Assembly (NCBI GenBank): GCA_964483105.1
Contig: CAYZZU010000012.1
Location: 1-64,000, forward strand
Direction of reading: 5' to 3'
DNA: 64,000 nucleotides
Source: CAYZZU01 sp964483105
GTDB taxonomy: Bacteria; CG2-30-53-67
In this document: in pieces, positions 37,197 to 45,508 of the stretch
Position numbering within the stretch: the first letter of the stretch is position 1
Layout of the letters: the number at the start of each line of letters is the position of its first letter
Translations under genes and position numbers: made by a program
The notes under the pieces: generated by a model
Database searches by the model: none
The model's input: the letters and a program-made list of their open reading frames with translations, nothing else
Told to the model about the DNA's origin: nothing

Positions 37197-38327
37197 TCAG
37201 GGACTTCCGAAAGGATCCTGCCGGATCATCCGGATGATTTTCCGTCCTGTCGCCGGGAAAGGATAGCGTTCCAGGGCCGCCGGAAAGACCCAGCGGTACC
37301 GCTTTTCCATCCTTGCCTCCCGTTCCCGGCCGGAAGAGGGACACTCGAAGAGATGGATCGTGATCTGGAAGTGGGTGTAGGCGTGGCGGATTGCGGCGAT
37401 TTCCTTCCCGGTTCGGATCTCCAGGCCGAAGTCGTATTTGACACCGAGACGCAGTGTTTCGGTCAATCCCTTCTTTGTGTTGTTTCTGTAGTTCGGGAAA
37501 TCCCAGAGCCCTCCCAACAGGCCTTCTTCGGGACGTCGTTGAATCAGGATTCGCCCCCGTCTCCGGATGATCCCCATGGCCAGATCGTAATGTGGAAGGG
37601 GACCCCTGACCGTCGGGCGGGGGATTGTGTCCTGCAGGCGGAGCCGTTCGGCTTTGCAGTTTCCCGAGAGGGGACAGGCCGGGCAGTCGGGTACCCGGGG
37701 GGTGCAGACCATGGCGCCCAGGTCCATGACGGCCTGTGTATAGGTGTGACTTTCCCTTTCCGGAGTGAGAAGGGCCGAAAGGTTCCAGAGCCTTTTTCGT
37801 GCGGCCGTTCTGGTCAGGTCTCCACGAACGGCGAAGAGGCGGGCGATAACCCGCTTCACGTTTCCGTCCAGGATCGGGGCGGGAAGGTGGAAGGCCAGCG
37901 TCCGGATCGCCCCGGCCGTGGATCTCCCGATTCCGGGAAGACTCGTAAGCTCCTGTTCGGTATCGGGGATCCTCCCGTCCCATTGCTGCATGATGACCTT
38001 CGCGCAGCGGTGGAGGTTGCGTGCGCGGGTGTAGTAACCGAGTCCCTCCCAGACCTTGAGTACCTGTTCCAAAGGGGCGTCCGCCAGGTCCCTGACTGTT
38101 GGGAATCTGCTCAGAAATCGCTGATAATAAGGCAGAACGGTCTCCACGCGGGTTTGCTGGAGCATGATTTCCGAGACCCAGATCCGGTAGGGATCCCGTG
38201 TTTTCCTCCAGGGAAGATCCCTTCCGTTTCTTTTGTACCATGCCGTGAGATTTCTTTGAAGTTTCCGGATCCGGGCACGGTCCGGTTTGGAGGAGAGGTC
38301 GGGCATTGAATGATGGGTGTCGATCAC
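37197..38327 (-). CDS. mutY: A/G-specific adenine glycosylase MutY
   Basis: MutY removes adenine mispaired with 8-oxoguanine. Visible are the HhH motif LPGIGRSTAGAI, the catalytic Asp in ILDGNVKRV, the [4Fe-4S] site with C-x6-C-x2-C-x5-C spacing (CTPRVPDC, CPAC), and a C-terminal NUDIX-like domain that reads the 8-oxoG strand (about residues 230-365). A GTG start at 38327 or an ATG at 38306 are possible. It is the last gene of an MBL-grx-regulator-mutY run, all linked to oxidative stress by content. Confidence 0.95.
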   Translation of the reverse strand: MIDTHHSMPDLSSKPDRARIRKLQRNLTAWYKRNGRDLPWRKTRDPYRIWVSEIMLQQTRVETVLPYYQRFLSRFPTVRDLADAPLEQVLKVWEGLGYYTRARNLHRCAKVIMQQWDGRIPDTEQELTSLPGIGRSTAGAIRTLAFHLPAPILDGNVKRVIARLFAVRGDLTRTAARKRLWNLSALLTPERESHTYTQAVMDLGAMVCTPRVPDCPACPLSGNCKAERLRLQDTIPRPTVRGPLPHYDLAMGIIRRRGRILIQRRPEEGLLGGLWDFPNYRNNTKKGLTETLRLGVKYDFGLEIRTGKEIAAIRHAYTHFQITIHLFECPSSGREREARMEKRYRWVFPAALERYPFPATGRKIIRMIRQDPFGSP

Positions 38328-38333
38328 GACTTT

Positions 38334-38915
38334 TTACAAGTTCCTCAAGGTGATGTCTTTCCGGGAAAGGATATAGCCGATCAGCCGGTCGACACGTTCG
38401 GCCAGGCTCTGCGGGTCCGGTGTTTCTCCTTTGTTGACATAAAGGGCCGGGGCGCATTGGGCCAGTTGTTTTTTCAGCGCTGGGTCGCACTTCCTTGCGG
38501 AAAAGAAGATGATCGGAGTTTTTCCGGGAAGGGCCCTTTTCTGTTCCAGGGCACGCAGGGTCATTGCGGCTTTGAGGCCGTCCATGACAGGCATCTGCAG
38601 GTCCAGGATGACGAGACTGACGGCCTGGCCGGAGGAGATCCGTTTGTTGAATTCCGTCAGAAAAGTCATTCCGTTTTCGAAGGAGAGGACCTCCCGGGCG
38701 AGTTCTCTTTCCTGAAGAAACCGGGTGATCAGGTTTCGGATCAGGCTCGAATCGTCAGCGGTCAGGATGCACTCCGCCGTCTTCTTTTTCTTCTCCTCCT
38801 TGATTTCCAGGACGAAACCGCAGTACAGGCATGTAATCTCCGTGTTTCCCTCACGGTAGATCGTATTGGTCGGAACATTCTCACCGCAACAGAGACAATA
38901 TTGTGTCTCGTCCAT
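38334..38915 (-). CDS. Response regulator with N-terminal zinc ribbon
   Basis: The 193-residue protein has a Cys-rich head, Cys7, Cys9, Cys10, Cys29 and Cys32 (YCLCCG and CLYCG), typical of a zinc ribbon, then a Lys-rich linker and a complete receiver domain (about residues 48-180) with acidic pocket DD near residue 54, phospho-Asp in LDLQMPVMDG, and the conserved Lys in YVNKGE. There is no output domain, so it may work by protein contact or through the zinc ribbon. No kinase is adjacent. It stands between glutaredoxin and mutY. Confidence 0.82.
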   Translation of the reverse strand: MDETQYCLCCGENVPTNTIYREGNTEITCLYCGFVLEIKEEKKKKTAECILTADDSSLIRNLITRFLQERELAREVLSFENGMTFLTEFNKRISSGQAVSLVILDLQMPVMDGLKAAMTLRALEQKRALPGKTPIIFFSARKCDPALKKQLAQCAPALYVNKGETPDPQSLAERVDRLIGYILSRKDITLRNL

Positions 38916-38935
38916 TTCCCGTTTCTACCGGTGGT

Positions 38936-39196
38936 TCAATGAGATTGCAGGATACGGTCCAGTTCTCCGCGGTGCTCCAGGTTGTATAGTTCGTCGCAAC
39001 CACCCACCGGGGATCCGCCGATCAGGATCTGGGGCACCGTGATTTTTCCGGTCAGACGGAACATTTCATCGGCGAGTTCCTGGTTTCCGGAGACGTCAAC
39101 CTCTTCGTAGGCCACTCCCTTACGGTCCAGGAGTTGTTTCGCCCGGACGCAGTAGGGACACGTTGCGGTTGTATAGATCTTCACGCGCACAGTCAT
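38936..39196 (-). CDS. grxC: Glutaredoxin (class I, CPYC)
   Basis: The 86-residue protein has the dithiol active site CPYC at residues 14-17, the cis-Pro TVP motif at about 55-57 and the GGCDEL segment binding glutathione. This is Grx3/GrxC-type. It reduces disulfides or mixed disulfides in the cytoplasm. The ATG has no strong ribosome-binding site. It lies between an MBL hydrolase and the zinc-ribbon regulator. Confidence 0.93.
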   Translation of the reverse strand: MTVRVKIYTTATCPYCVRAKQLLDRKGVAYEEVDVSGNQELADEMFRLTGKITVPQILIGGSPVGGCDELYNLEHRGELDRILQSH

Positions 39197-39235
39197 ATTG
39201 CGAAATTATAATACCCGGAGGTTCCCGGAGTCAAT

Positions 39236-40009
39236 TCAAATGTCCACTTGCATCAGATCCCGCGCGATCCGTATGGTCCCGGAATAGGTCCGCCTGCATT
39301 GCCGGATCAGATCGGCTCCGTCACATTCCGGATAAAGATGGGTCAGGATCAGTGTCTTCGCCCGTCCCTCTTCCGCCGCCTTTCCCGCTTCGGAGGGGGT
39401 CATGTGTCCCCGGCGTTTCTTTTCGTCCGGGAATGAGCATTCGATGAGCGCGAGATCCGCGTTTTTCACCAGCTCAACCAGGCCGGCACAGAACTCGGTG
39501 TCTCCCGAGTAGGCGAGAACCGATCCCGCGGTGCCGGTGATGCGGAAGCCGATACTTTCCGGGGTGTGCAGAACCGGGATCGAAGCGATTCTGAAATTCC
39601 CGTCCACGATTTCGTTGTGTGCCATTTCATGGATCTCAATGGGGAAATGGGAAGGCAGGATCCAGTCCCCATGGACCTGTTGCAGATTTTTCAGGAGGTT
39701 GTGTATTCCTTTGCATCCGTAGAGCCGAAGAGGGGTATTCCGGGACGGGGTAATGTACTTCAGGGCAAAAAGCAGGGAAACCAGTTCAGCGATATGGTCC
39801 GGGTGAAGGTGCGTGATCAGGATCGGACCGATCTCTTCAGGGGAGATCCCGAGGGAGTGAAGTTTGGCCAGGGTTCCCATCCCCAGGTCCATGATCAGGT
39901 TCTGTCCTTCCGTCTGGAGGAGATAACCGGGGCCTCCACGGATCGAAGAGGGGAATCCGGTGCCTGAGCCGAGGATCGTCAGTTTCACGGCCTTGTTTTT
40001 CTCCATCAT
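39236..40009 (-). CDS. MBL-fold hydrolase, ribonuclease Z-like
   Basis: The 257-residue metallo-beta-lactamase-fold protein has the THLHPDHI metal motif (about residues 66-73), the IRGGPGYLL start region, and later ligands in GDTEF and THLYPE. It resembles RNase Z/ElaC-type and related phosphodiesterases but is shorter than canonical tRNase Z (about 300) and lacks an evident exosite arm. I therefore assign the fold and not tRNA processing. It heads the minus-strand run with grxC and mutY. Confidence 0.85.
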   Translation of the reverse strand: MMEKNKAVKLTILGSGTGFPSSIRGGPGYLLQTEGQNLIMDLGMGTLAKLHSLGISPEEIGPILITHLHPDHIAELVSLLFALKYITPSRNTPLRLYGCKGIHNLLKNLQQVHGDWILPSHFPIEIHEMAHNEIVDGNFRIASIPVLHTPESIGFRITGTAGSVLAYSGDTEFCAGLVELVKNADLALIECSFPDEKKRRGHMTPSEAGKAAEEGRAKTLILTHLYPECDGADLIRQCRRTYSGTIRIARDLMQVDI

Positions 40010-40065
40010 CGATTTGAAAGAGTCATCTTCACCATAGAAGATCTTTCCCTGGATGTCAACGGCAC

Positions 40066-40242
40066 ACCCAAATCCAGCTATAGAAATGTTCAGATCGTTT
40101 GGTTGATGTTCGCCTGCGTGACAGGGGGGATGCTCCCCCTGCGGGGGATTCGGGTTTGGCTATCCTGTCGATCCGGTTCATCCTGTCAAAAAGGTTTGGT
40201 TGTGGAGATCGCATCACTCTTCTTGGTTTTTGGTTTGAGGGG
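40066..40242 (+). repeat. Dispersed repeat, copy C (both modules)
   Basis: This copy joins a 5' module (AAATCCAGCTATAGAAATGT, CAGATCGTTTGGTTGA) with a GC hairpin segment (GACAGGGGGGATGCTCCCC) and the 3' module (ATCCTGTCG, ATCCGGTTC, ATCCTGTCA, then GTTGTGGAGATCG). Its first part matches 33208-33228 and the reverse complement of 56877-56897; its last part matches 55-130. It fills most of the gap between the MBL gene and the microcompartment regulator. Confidence 0.8.
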
Positions 40243-40313
40243 GCAAGGAAGAAGGAGAGCGCCGCAGAAGAATGAAAAAATATTACATGATAATAAAAAA
40301 AATAAAAAAACAT

Positions 40314-40342
40314 TTGACAAGCATGACCCGTCGTGGTACGTT
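40314..40342 (+). promoter_or_regulatory. Promoter of the microcompartment operon
   Basis: TTGACA (40314-40319) is followed after 17 bases by TACGTT (40337-40342), 17 bases before the regulator ATG. Upstream, 40274-40312 is almost pure A and T in short A-tracts, which resembles an UP element in this GC-rich genome. The weak -10 suggests a regulated promoter. Confidence 0.55.
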
Positions 40343-40359
40343 GATGCAGAGGGGGAGCC

Positions 40360-41244
40360 ATGCGAAAGAAAGTGAGGAAGAAGCCGGTGCGAGGGGAAGA
40401 GGCTTCGGGGTGCCTGGTCCGGATGCGGGGGGTTCTGCCGTCCCTCCACAGGGCGGAGAAAAAAGTGGCGGACTACATCCTGTCCCATGCGGGTGAGATC
40501 ATGCATCTGACCGTCAGTGAGGTGGCCGTGGGCGCAGGCGCTTCGGAGGCCACGGTGGTCCGGTTCTGCAGGACGCTGGGGTACCGGGGGTATCAAGATC
40601 TCAAACTCAGTCTGGTCCGGGAGTCTGCTCCCGCGGTGAAGAGCATCGATGCGGAGCTTTCGACCTCTGACGATGTCTCCACGATCTGCCGGAAGGTCTT
40701 TCTGAACAATATCCGGACCCTGGAGGATACTCTGAAGATCCTGGATGTCGGAGAGGTGGAACGTGCCGCGGAATGTCTTCTCAAGGCCCGCAAGGTGTTG
40801 CTGATCGGTGTGGGAACTTCCTCTCCCTACGTCTATGATGCCTACAACAAGCTCTTTCGGCTGGGGATCGAATGTGATTGGCAGACCGACAGTCATCTTC
40901 AGGTGATGGCGGCATCCCTTCTGAAACGGGGGGATGTGGTGCTGGCGATTTCTCATTCGGGGAGCACCAAAGACCCGATTGAGACGGTCGGAATCGCGAA
41001 GAAGGCGGGAGCCGTGGCGATCTGCATTACCAACAACTCGCTGTCACCTCTGGCCCAGGCTGCGGATATCCGTCTGTATACGGCCTCCGGGGAGACCCAC
41101 TACCGGGCTGAGGCGCTTTCTTCACGGATCGCCCAGGTGAGTATCATCGACGTCCTGCATATGATCCTGGCCCTCAGGAACACCCGGAGGACGCTTGCGA
41201 ATATGAAGAAGATAGAGGAGGCAATCGTCATCAAACAATATTGA
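40360..41244 (+). CDS. MurR/RpiR family regulator of the BMC locus
   Basis: The 294-residue protein has an N-terminal RpiR helix-turn-helix (about residues 20-95, with LTVSEVAVGAGASEATVVRF) and a C-terminal SIS phosphosugar-binding domain (about 130-265, with GVGTSSPY and SHSGSTKDPIE). RpiR regulators respond to sugar phosphates. GGGGGAG precedes the ATG. It lies 50 bases ahead of the first shell gene in the same direction and probably controls the operon and itself. The SIS ligand would be the best clue to the compartment's substrate, and fits a sugar-phosphate aldolase pathway. Confidence 0.92.
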   Translation: MRKKVRKKPVRGEEASGCLVRMRGVLPSLHRAEKKVADYILSHAGEIMHLTVSEVAVGAGASEATVVRFCRTLGYRGYQDLKLSLVRESAPAVKSIDAELSTSDDVSTICRKVFLNNIRTLEDTLKILDVGEVERAAECLLKARKVLLIGVGTSSPYVYDAYNKLFRLGIECDWQTDSHLQVMAASLLKRGDVVLAISHSGSTKDPIETVGIAKKAGAVAICITNNSLSPLAQAADIRLYTASGETHYRAEALSSRIAQVSIIDVLHMILALRNTRRTLANMKKIEEAIVIKQY

Positions 41245-41294
41245 CGGTTTCGTAAAAAGTCCATCCGCTGCCAATGATCAGGGGGGCCGGTAGA

Positions 41295-41918
41295 ATGATT
41301 GATCTTCGAACCTTTATTTTTATGGATAGCCTGCAGCCGCAGATTGCCTGCTTCATCGGTTCTTCGGCCAAGGGGTTTCTCCCGCTGTCCGGAGATGCCT
41401 CTCTCTTTGTGGAGATCGCGCCGGGGATTGCCATCAACAAGATTACCGATGTGGCCCTGAAGGCGACGCGCGTCCGTCCCGCTGTTCAGATCGTGGAGCG
41501 GGCCTTCGGGGTGCTGGAGGTGCATGCCGAATCTCAGGGGCAGGTGAGGAGGGCCGGGGAAGCCATTCTGAATGAGTTGGGGTTCCGCGAGGAGGACCGT
41601 TTCCGGCCGAAGATCGTTTCGACCCAGATTATCCGGAAGGTGGATGCTCATCAGGCGCAACTGATCAACCGGAATCGGAGGGGATCGATGTTGATTCCGG
41701 ATCAGACCCTTTTCGTGATGGAAACCTGGCCGGCCGGTTATGCCATCTATGCGGCCAACGAAGCGGAGAAGGCGGCCGAGATCACGATCGTGGAGGTCCG
41801 GCCCTTTGGTGCCTACGGACGGATCTATCTCGGTGGCGAAGAGGCCGATATCATGGTCGGAAGCGAGGCTGCGGTTCGAGCGGTGGAGGAAATATCGGGA
41901 ACCGAAAAGGAACAATAA
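41295..41918 (+). CDS. BMC-T shell protein (tandem BMC domain)
   Basis: The 207-residue protein contains two consecutive BMC folds (about residues 1-95 and 100-200), so three copies form a pseudohexameric trimer tile. Its N-terminal [16 protein letters not shown] and the [12 protein letters not shown] stretch are like those of the trimer shell proteins of aldolase-type loci. AGGGGGG lies 9 bases before this ATG, which I prefer to the one at 41274. Double-ring trimers of this class have gated large pores. It starts the structural part of the operon. Confidence 0.9.
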   Translation: MIDLRTFIFMDSLQPQIACFIGSSAKGFLPLSGDASLFVEIAPGIAINKITDVALKATRVRPAVQIVERAFGVLEVHAESQGQVRRAGEAILNELGFREEDRFRPKIVSTQIIRKVDAHQAQLINRNRRGSMLIPDQTLFVMETWPAGYAIYAANEAEKAAEITIVEVRPFGAYGRIYLGGEEADIMVGSEAAVRAVEEISGTEKEQ

Positions 41919-41962
41919 TCATGCCGCCGGACTCAGGGCGGCAAGCTGCGAAGGAGAGTGTG

Positions 41963-42250
41963 ATGGCTGAGGCGTTGGGTATGATCGAAACAAAGGGGTT
42001 CGCCGCCATGGTGGAGGCCTCCGATGCGATGGTCAAGGCGGCCAAGGTGGAGTTGGTCAGCTACGAGAAGATCGGAGGCGGCTATGTGACGGCGATCGTA
42101 CGCGGGGATGTGGCGGCGGTCAAGGCTGCCACCGAGGCGGGCGCGCGGGGCGCCGAAAGGGTCGGTGACCTGGTGGCGGTCCATGTGATTCCGAGACCGC
42201 ATGAGAATATCGACCGCACCCTGCCTCTGGGGAGACAGTCTCAGGAGTAA
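41963..42250 (+). CDS. BMC-H shell protein (hexamer)
   Basis: The 95-residue protein is a canonical single-BMC-domain hexamer subunit, starting [13 protein letters not shown] as in PduA, PduJ, EutM and CcmK. The pore-lining segment is KIGGGYVT (residues 36-43), with a Gly-Gly-Gly pore loop instead of the usual Gly-Ser-Gly, so the pore should be small and lined by backbone amides. The C-terminal [12 protein letters not shown] tail is also common. AAGGAGA is 5 bases before the ATG. It is the only hexamer gene in the locus, hence presumably the main facet protein. Confidence 0.96.
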   Translation: MAEALGMIETKGFAAMVEASDAMVKAAKVELVSYEKIGGGYVTAIVRGDVAAVKAATEAGARGAERVGDLVAVHVIPRPHENIDRTLPLGRQSQE

Positions 42251-42365
42251 TCCCTGTCACGATGTCTGTAAGGGGGAGTGCGGGCCCCGCCGGGGCCGAA
42301 ACGCGCCGTTCGGTCCGGAGCCGGAAACCGGTGAAATGGGAGGTCTTTTTGACCGGGGGGATGTG

Positions 42366-42659
42366 ATGTATTTCGGGAAGATCGTCGGAACGGTAGTCTC
42401 TACGCGGAAAGACAAGGGCCTTGTGGGATTGACCTTGTTCGTTGTGCGGCAGATGGATATGGAAGGGGGGTTTACCGGGGCCTATGTTGTGGCCTCCGAC
42501 TCCGTGGGTGCCGGTGTCGGCGAAGTGGTCCTCTATGCCACCGGGAGTTCGGCCCGGCAGACCGAGGACACCCGGGACCGGCCCAATGACGCCGTGATCA
42601 TGGCCATTGTGGATACCTGGGAGGTCGGCGGTCGGACTATCTTCCAGAAGAACGAGTAA
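42366..42659 (+). CDS. BMC-P vertex protein (EutN/CcmL family), first copy
   Basis: The 97-residue protein has the EutN/CcmL fold: [13 protein letters not shown] at the start, AADS-like segment [22 protein letters not shown], and [13 protein letters not shown] near the end. Five copies cap a shell vertex. Its ATG follows a G-rich stretch and an overlapping GTG at 42363. It lies just before the aldehyde dehydrogenase gene. It is the closest of the three to the EutN/PduN consensus. Confidence 0.94.
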   Translation: MYFGKIVGTVVSTRKDKGLVGLTLFVVRQMDMEGGFTGAYVVASDSVGAGVGEVVLYATGSSARQTEDTRDRPNDAVIMAIVDTWEVGGRTIFQKNE

Positions 42660-42671
42660 TTCGAGGGATTC

Positions 42672-44126
42672 ATGCAATGGACTGAAGACCGGATCGCCTC
42701 CCTGGTCGACCGGGTGATCATATCGCTGAAAGAAGAGGGGGTTCTTCCCGAGTCTGGGCGGCCGTCTCTCCCGTCCGGCGGGGAAATCGCCGATTCCGGG
42801 GTCGGAGTCTTCCCGGATATGGACACGGCCCTGAAGGCCGCGCAACAGGCCTTTGAGGAATTCAGCCGGATCCCGATCGAGGCCCGGAAGGGAATCATCC
42901 GGGCCATGCGGGAGGCGGCTCTCGGGGAGGCGGTCTCCCTCGCCGAACTGGCCCGGGAGGAGACCGGTCTGGGCAGGGCCTCCGACAAGGCGGAAAAGAA
43001 CCGGCTGGTCGCCGAGAAGACCCCGGGGGTGGAGGAGTTGCTTCCGGAGGCTTGGTCCGGCGATCACGGTCTGACCCTGACGGAGCGGGCCCCCTTCGGG
43101 GTGATCGGGGCCGTCACCCCGGTGACCAATCCCTCCTCCACCATCATCTGCAACAGCATCGGAATGGTGGCGGGAGGCAATGCCGTGGTGTTCAATCCAC
43201 ATCCCACGGCCCGCAGGACGTCGATCGCCACCCTCACACTCCTGAACCGGGCGATCGCCTCGGCGGGCGGGCCCGAAACGCTCCTCTGTACGGTGAGACA
43301 GCCTACGATCGAGACCGCGGTGGAGTTGATGCATCACCGGGGGATCCGCCTTCTTGTGGTGACCGGAGGTCCGGGTGTGGTCCGGGCGGCCTTGAACAGC
43401 GGGAAAAAAGTGATCGCCGCGGGCCCCGGAAATCCGCCGGTCGTGGTGGACGAAACCGCCGACCTGGCCCGGGCGGCGCGGGATATTGTTCAGGGGGGAT
43501 CCTTCGACAACAACCTGGTCTGTATCCTGGAAAAGGTGATTATCGTGGTGGAAGAGGTTGCCGATGAACTGAAACGGGAGCTTGGCCGTCATTATGCCGT
43601 GGAGGTCCGGGGATCTTCGGCGCGCCGGTTGATCAGGAGAATCATCGCCGAGACCCGGGGGCCGAGAAAACGCGGTATTCCCGACAAGGCGTTCGTGGGA
43701 AAGGATGCCGCCTGGATCCTGCAGGAAGTGCTGGACCGGGAGGTGGATCCGGAGACCCGGATGGTCGTGATCGAGGTCGACCGGGAGAACCCGCTCGTCT
43801 GGACGGAGCAATTGATGCCGGTTCTTCCCCTGGTCCGTGTTCCGAACGTGGAGGAGGCCATCGCCTTCGCGAAAGAGGTCGAAGAGGGGTGCGGACATAC
43901 CGCGTCGATGCATTCGAGGAATATCGAAAACCTGAGCCGGATGGCCCGCATGATCAACACCTCGATCTTTGTGAAGAACGGCCCCACACTGGCCGGTTTG
44001 GGCTACGGGGGAGAGGGGTTCACCTCTTTTACCATTGCGAGTCCCACCGGTGAGGGGCTGACCTCGGCGATTCATTTTACGCGGAAACGGCGTTGCGTGA
44101 TCGTTGATTCCTTCCGGATCGTTTGA
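42672..44126 (+). CDS. CoA-acylating aldehyde dehydrogenase of the BMC (PduP/EutE-like)
   Basis: This 484-residue enzyme oxidises an aldehyde to acyl-CoA with NAD+. Residues 1-22 form a short amphipathic helix (TEDRIASLVDRVIISLKEEG) followed by a Pro/Gly-rich linker to about residue 46, the classic N-terminal encapsulation peptide. The catalytic Cys284 lies in FDNNLVC, and the cofactor site includes TPVTNPSS (149-156) and TGGPG (231-235). The length matches PduP/EutE rather than ordinary ALDHs. It follows BMC-P1 by 12 bases. The aldehyde is not set by the sequence; lactaldehyde or glycolaldehyde from the aldolase is my inference. Confidence 0.94.
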   Translation: MQWTEDRIASLVDRVIISLKEEGVLPESGRPSLPSGGEIADSGVGVFPDMDTALKAAQQAFEEFSRIPIEARKGIIRAMREAALGEAVSLAELAREETGLGRASDKAEKNRLVAEKTPGVEELLPEAWSGDHGLTLTERAPFGVIGAVTPVTNPSSTIICNSIGMVAGGNAVVFNPHPTARRTSIATLTLLNRAIASAGGPETLLCTVRQPTIETAVELMHHRGIRLLVVTGGPGVVRAALNSGKKVIAAGPGNPPVVVDETADLARAARDIVQGGSFDNNLVCILEKVIIVVEEVADELKRELGRHYAVEVRGSSARRLIRRIIAETRGPRKRGIPDKAFVGKDAAWILQEVLDREVDPETRMVVIEVDRENPLVWTEQLMPVLPLVRVPNVEEAIAFAKEVEEGCGHTASMHSRNIENLSRMARMINTSIFVKNGPTLAGLGYGGEGFTSFTIASPTGEGLTSAIHFTRKRRCVIVDSFRIV

Positions 44127-44153
44127 ACCGGGAGATCCGAAAGAGGCGTGTTG

Positions 44154-45470
44154 ATGAGTAGTCTGGTCGATCAGGTCCGGGATGCGGGAGTGGTCGGGGC
44201 CGGCGGCGCGGGATTTCCCACGCATGTCAAGATCTCCGGGAACGCGGGGGTTGTGATTGCCAATGGGGCCGAGTGCGAACCCCTGCTTCGGGTGGACCGG
44301 CAGATCATGGACCGGTACGCGGGAGATGTGGTCCGGGGACTTTTACGGGTGATGGAGGCCGTGGGGGCGGGGGAAGGGGTCATCGCCTTAAAAGAGAAGT
44401 ACCGTCAGGCGACGGCGTCACTGGAGAAGGAGATCGCGGGGATTTCCGGGGTCCGGCTCCATCTCCTGGAAAACTTCTATCCGGCGGGAGATGAACAGGT
44501 CCTGATACAACAGGTGACCGGGAAGGTGGTGCCGGAGGGGGGGATTCCTCTCGATGTCGGCGTCCTGGTCCAGAATGTTGCGACACTGCGGAATATTGAA
44601 TGGGCCGCGCGGGGCATCCCGGTCACGGAAAAGATCGTCACGGTGACCGGGGCGGTACCACGCCCCGCGACCGTCAGCGTTCCGATCGGGACCCCTGTTT
44701 CGGAATTGATCCGGGACCGCGGCGGGGCGGAACCGGAGAAGTTCGAGGTGATCCTGGGGGGACCGGTGATGGGGCGGCTTGCCGGCGTCGACGACACGAT
44801 CGGCAAGACCACTGGAGCCGTGATTGTACTCCCCGCGGATCATCCGGTGGTGCTTTCCCGGAAAATCAATCTTTCGGTTCAGGTACGAAGGGCGCGGTCG
44901 GTCTGCGACCAGTGTCTCGCCTGCACGGAGAGGTGCCCCCGGTTCCTGCTTGGACACGAAATCGAGCCCCACCGGATGATGCGCGCCGTAATGCACGACC
45001 TGGAGACACCTACCGGGGCGATCACCCAGGCCTATCTCTGCTGCGGCTGTAGGCTCTGCGAGTATGCCTGTCCGGTTCTGCTTTCGCCGGTCAGTCTTTT
45101 CTCCGAGATCCGGAGGAGACTGGCGGAAAAAAAAGTGCTCAATCCACACCGCCGGAAGGACTGCGTTCCTCATGAATGGATGGAGATGCGCCGGGTTCCG
45201 GTGGACCGGCTGCTTCAATCCCTGCATCTTGAGGAATACGACCGGGAGGCACCGCTTTCGGAAGCGGGTTTTCAGCCCCGGCGGGTGTCGATTTCCCTTC
45301 AGCAGCACATCGGGGCTCCGGCCATCCCGGCGGTTGACGAGGGGGATCGCGTCCGGCGGGGGGACCGGATCGCCGAAATCCCGGAAGGGAGATTGGGGGC
45401 GACGCTTCATGCCTCCATCGATGGCACGGTGCGGCGGGTACGGGAACGGATTGTGATTGAGAAGGGGTAG
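44154..45470 (+). CDS. PduS/RnfC-like flavo-iron-sulfur protein
   Basis: The 438-residue protein has the Complex-I 51-kDa-like NADH/FMN domain (GAGGAGFPTHVK, residues 16-27; ANGAECEPLL, 36-45), a SLBB-like region, two [4Fe-4S] motifs (Cys251, 254, 257, 261 and Cys296, 299, 302, 306) and a C-terminal RnfC-type barrel sandwich (about 378-436). This order is that of PduS, which in propanediol compartments oxidises or reduces NADH/flavin and serves cobalamin reduction. No cobalamin enzyme or reactivase is encoded here, so an NADH-recycling role is more likely. A downstream PduT-like FeS trimer would pass electrons across the shell. Confidence 0.9.
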   Translation: MSSLVDQVRDAGVVGAGGAGFPTHVKISGNAGVVIANGAECEPLLRVDRQIMDRYAGDVVRGLLRVMEAVGAGEGVIALKEKYRQATASLEKEIAGISGVRLHLLENFYPAGDEQVLIQQVTGKVVPEGGIPLDVGVLVQNVATLRNIEWAARGIPVTEKIVTVTGAVPRPATVSVPIGTPVSELIRDRGGAEPEKFEVILGGPVMGRLAGVDDTIGKTTGAVIVLPADHPVVLSRKINLSVQVRRARSVCDQCLACTERCPRFLLGHEIEPHRMMRAVMHDLETPTGAITQAYLCCGCRLCEYACPVLLSPVSLFSEIRRRLAEKKVLNPHRRKDCVPHEWMEMRRVPVDRLLQSLHLEEYDREAPLSEAGFQPRRVSISLQQHIGAPAIPAVDEGDRVRRGDRIAEIPEGRLGATLHASIDGTVRRVRERIVIEKG

Positions 45471-45508
45471 CCCTTCGGGAGCGGGAAGAGGGTCAAGGTG
45501 GAGGGAAG

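Noticed and set aside
39236..40009. Calling the MBL protein tRNase Z
   Set aside because: It lacks a recognisable exosite arm and is shorter than canonical tRNase Z, so only the fold is assigned.
41242..41262. TGACGGTTTCGTAAAAAGTCC as a dispersed repeat
   Set aside because: It resembles short repeats I recall from related genomes, but I see only this one copy in the window, so I cannot support it.
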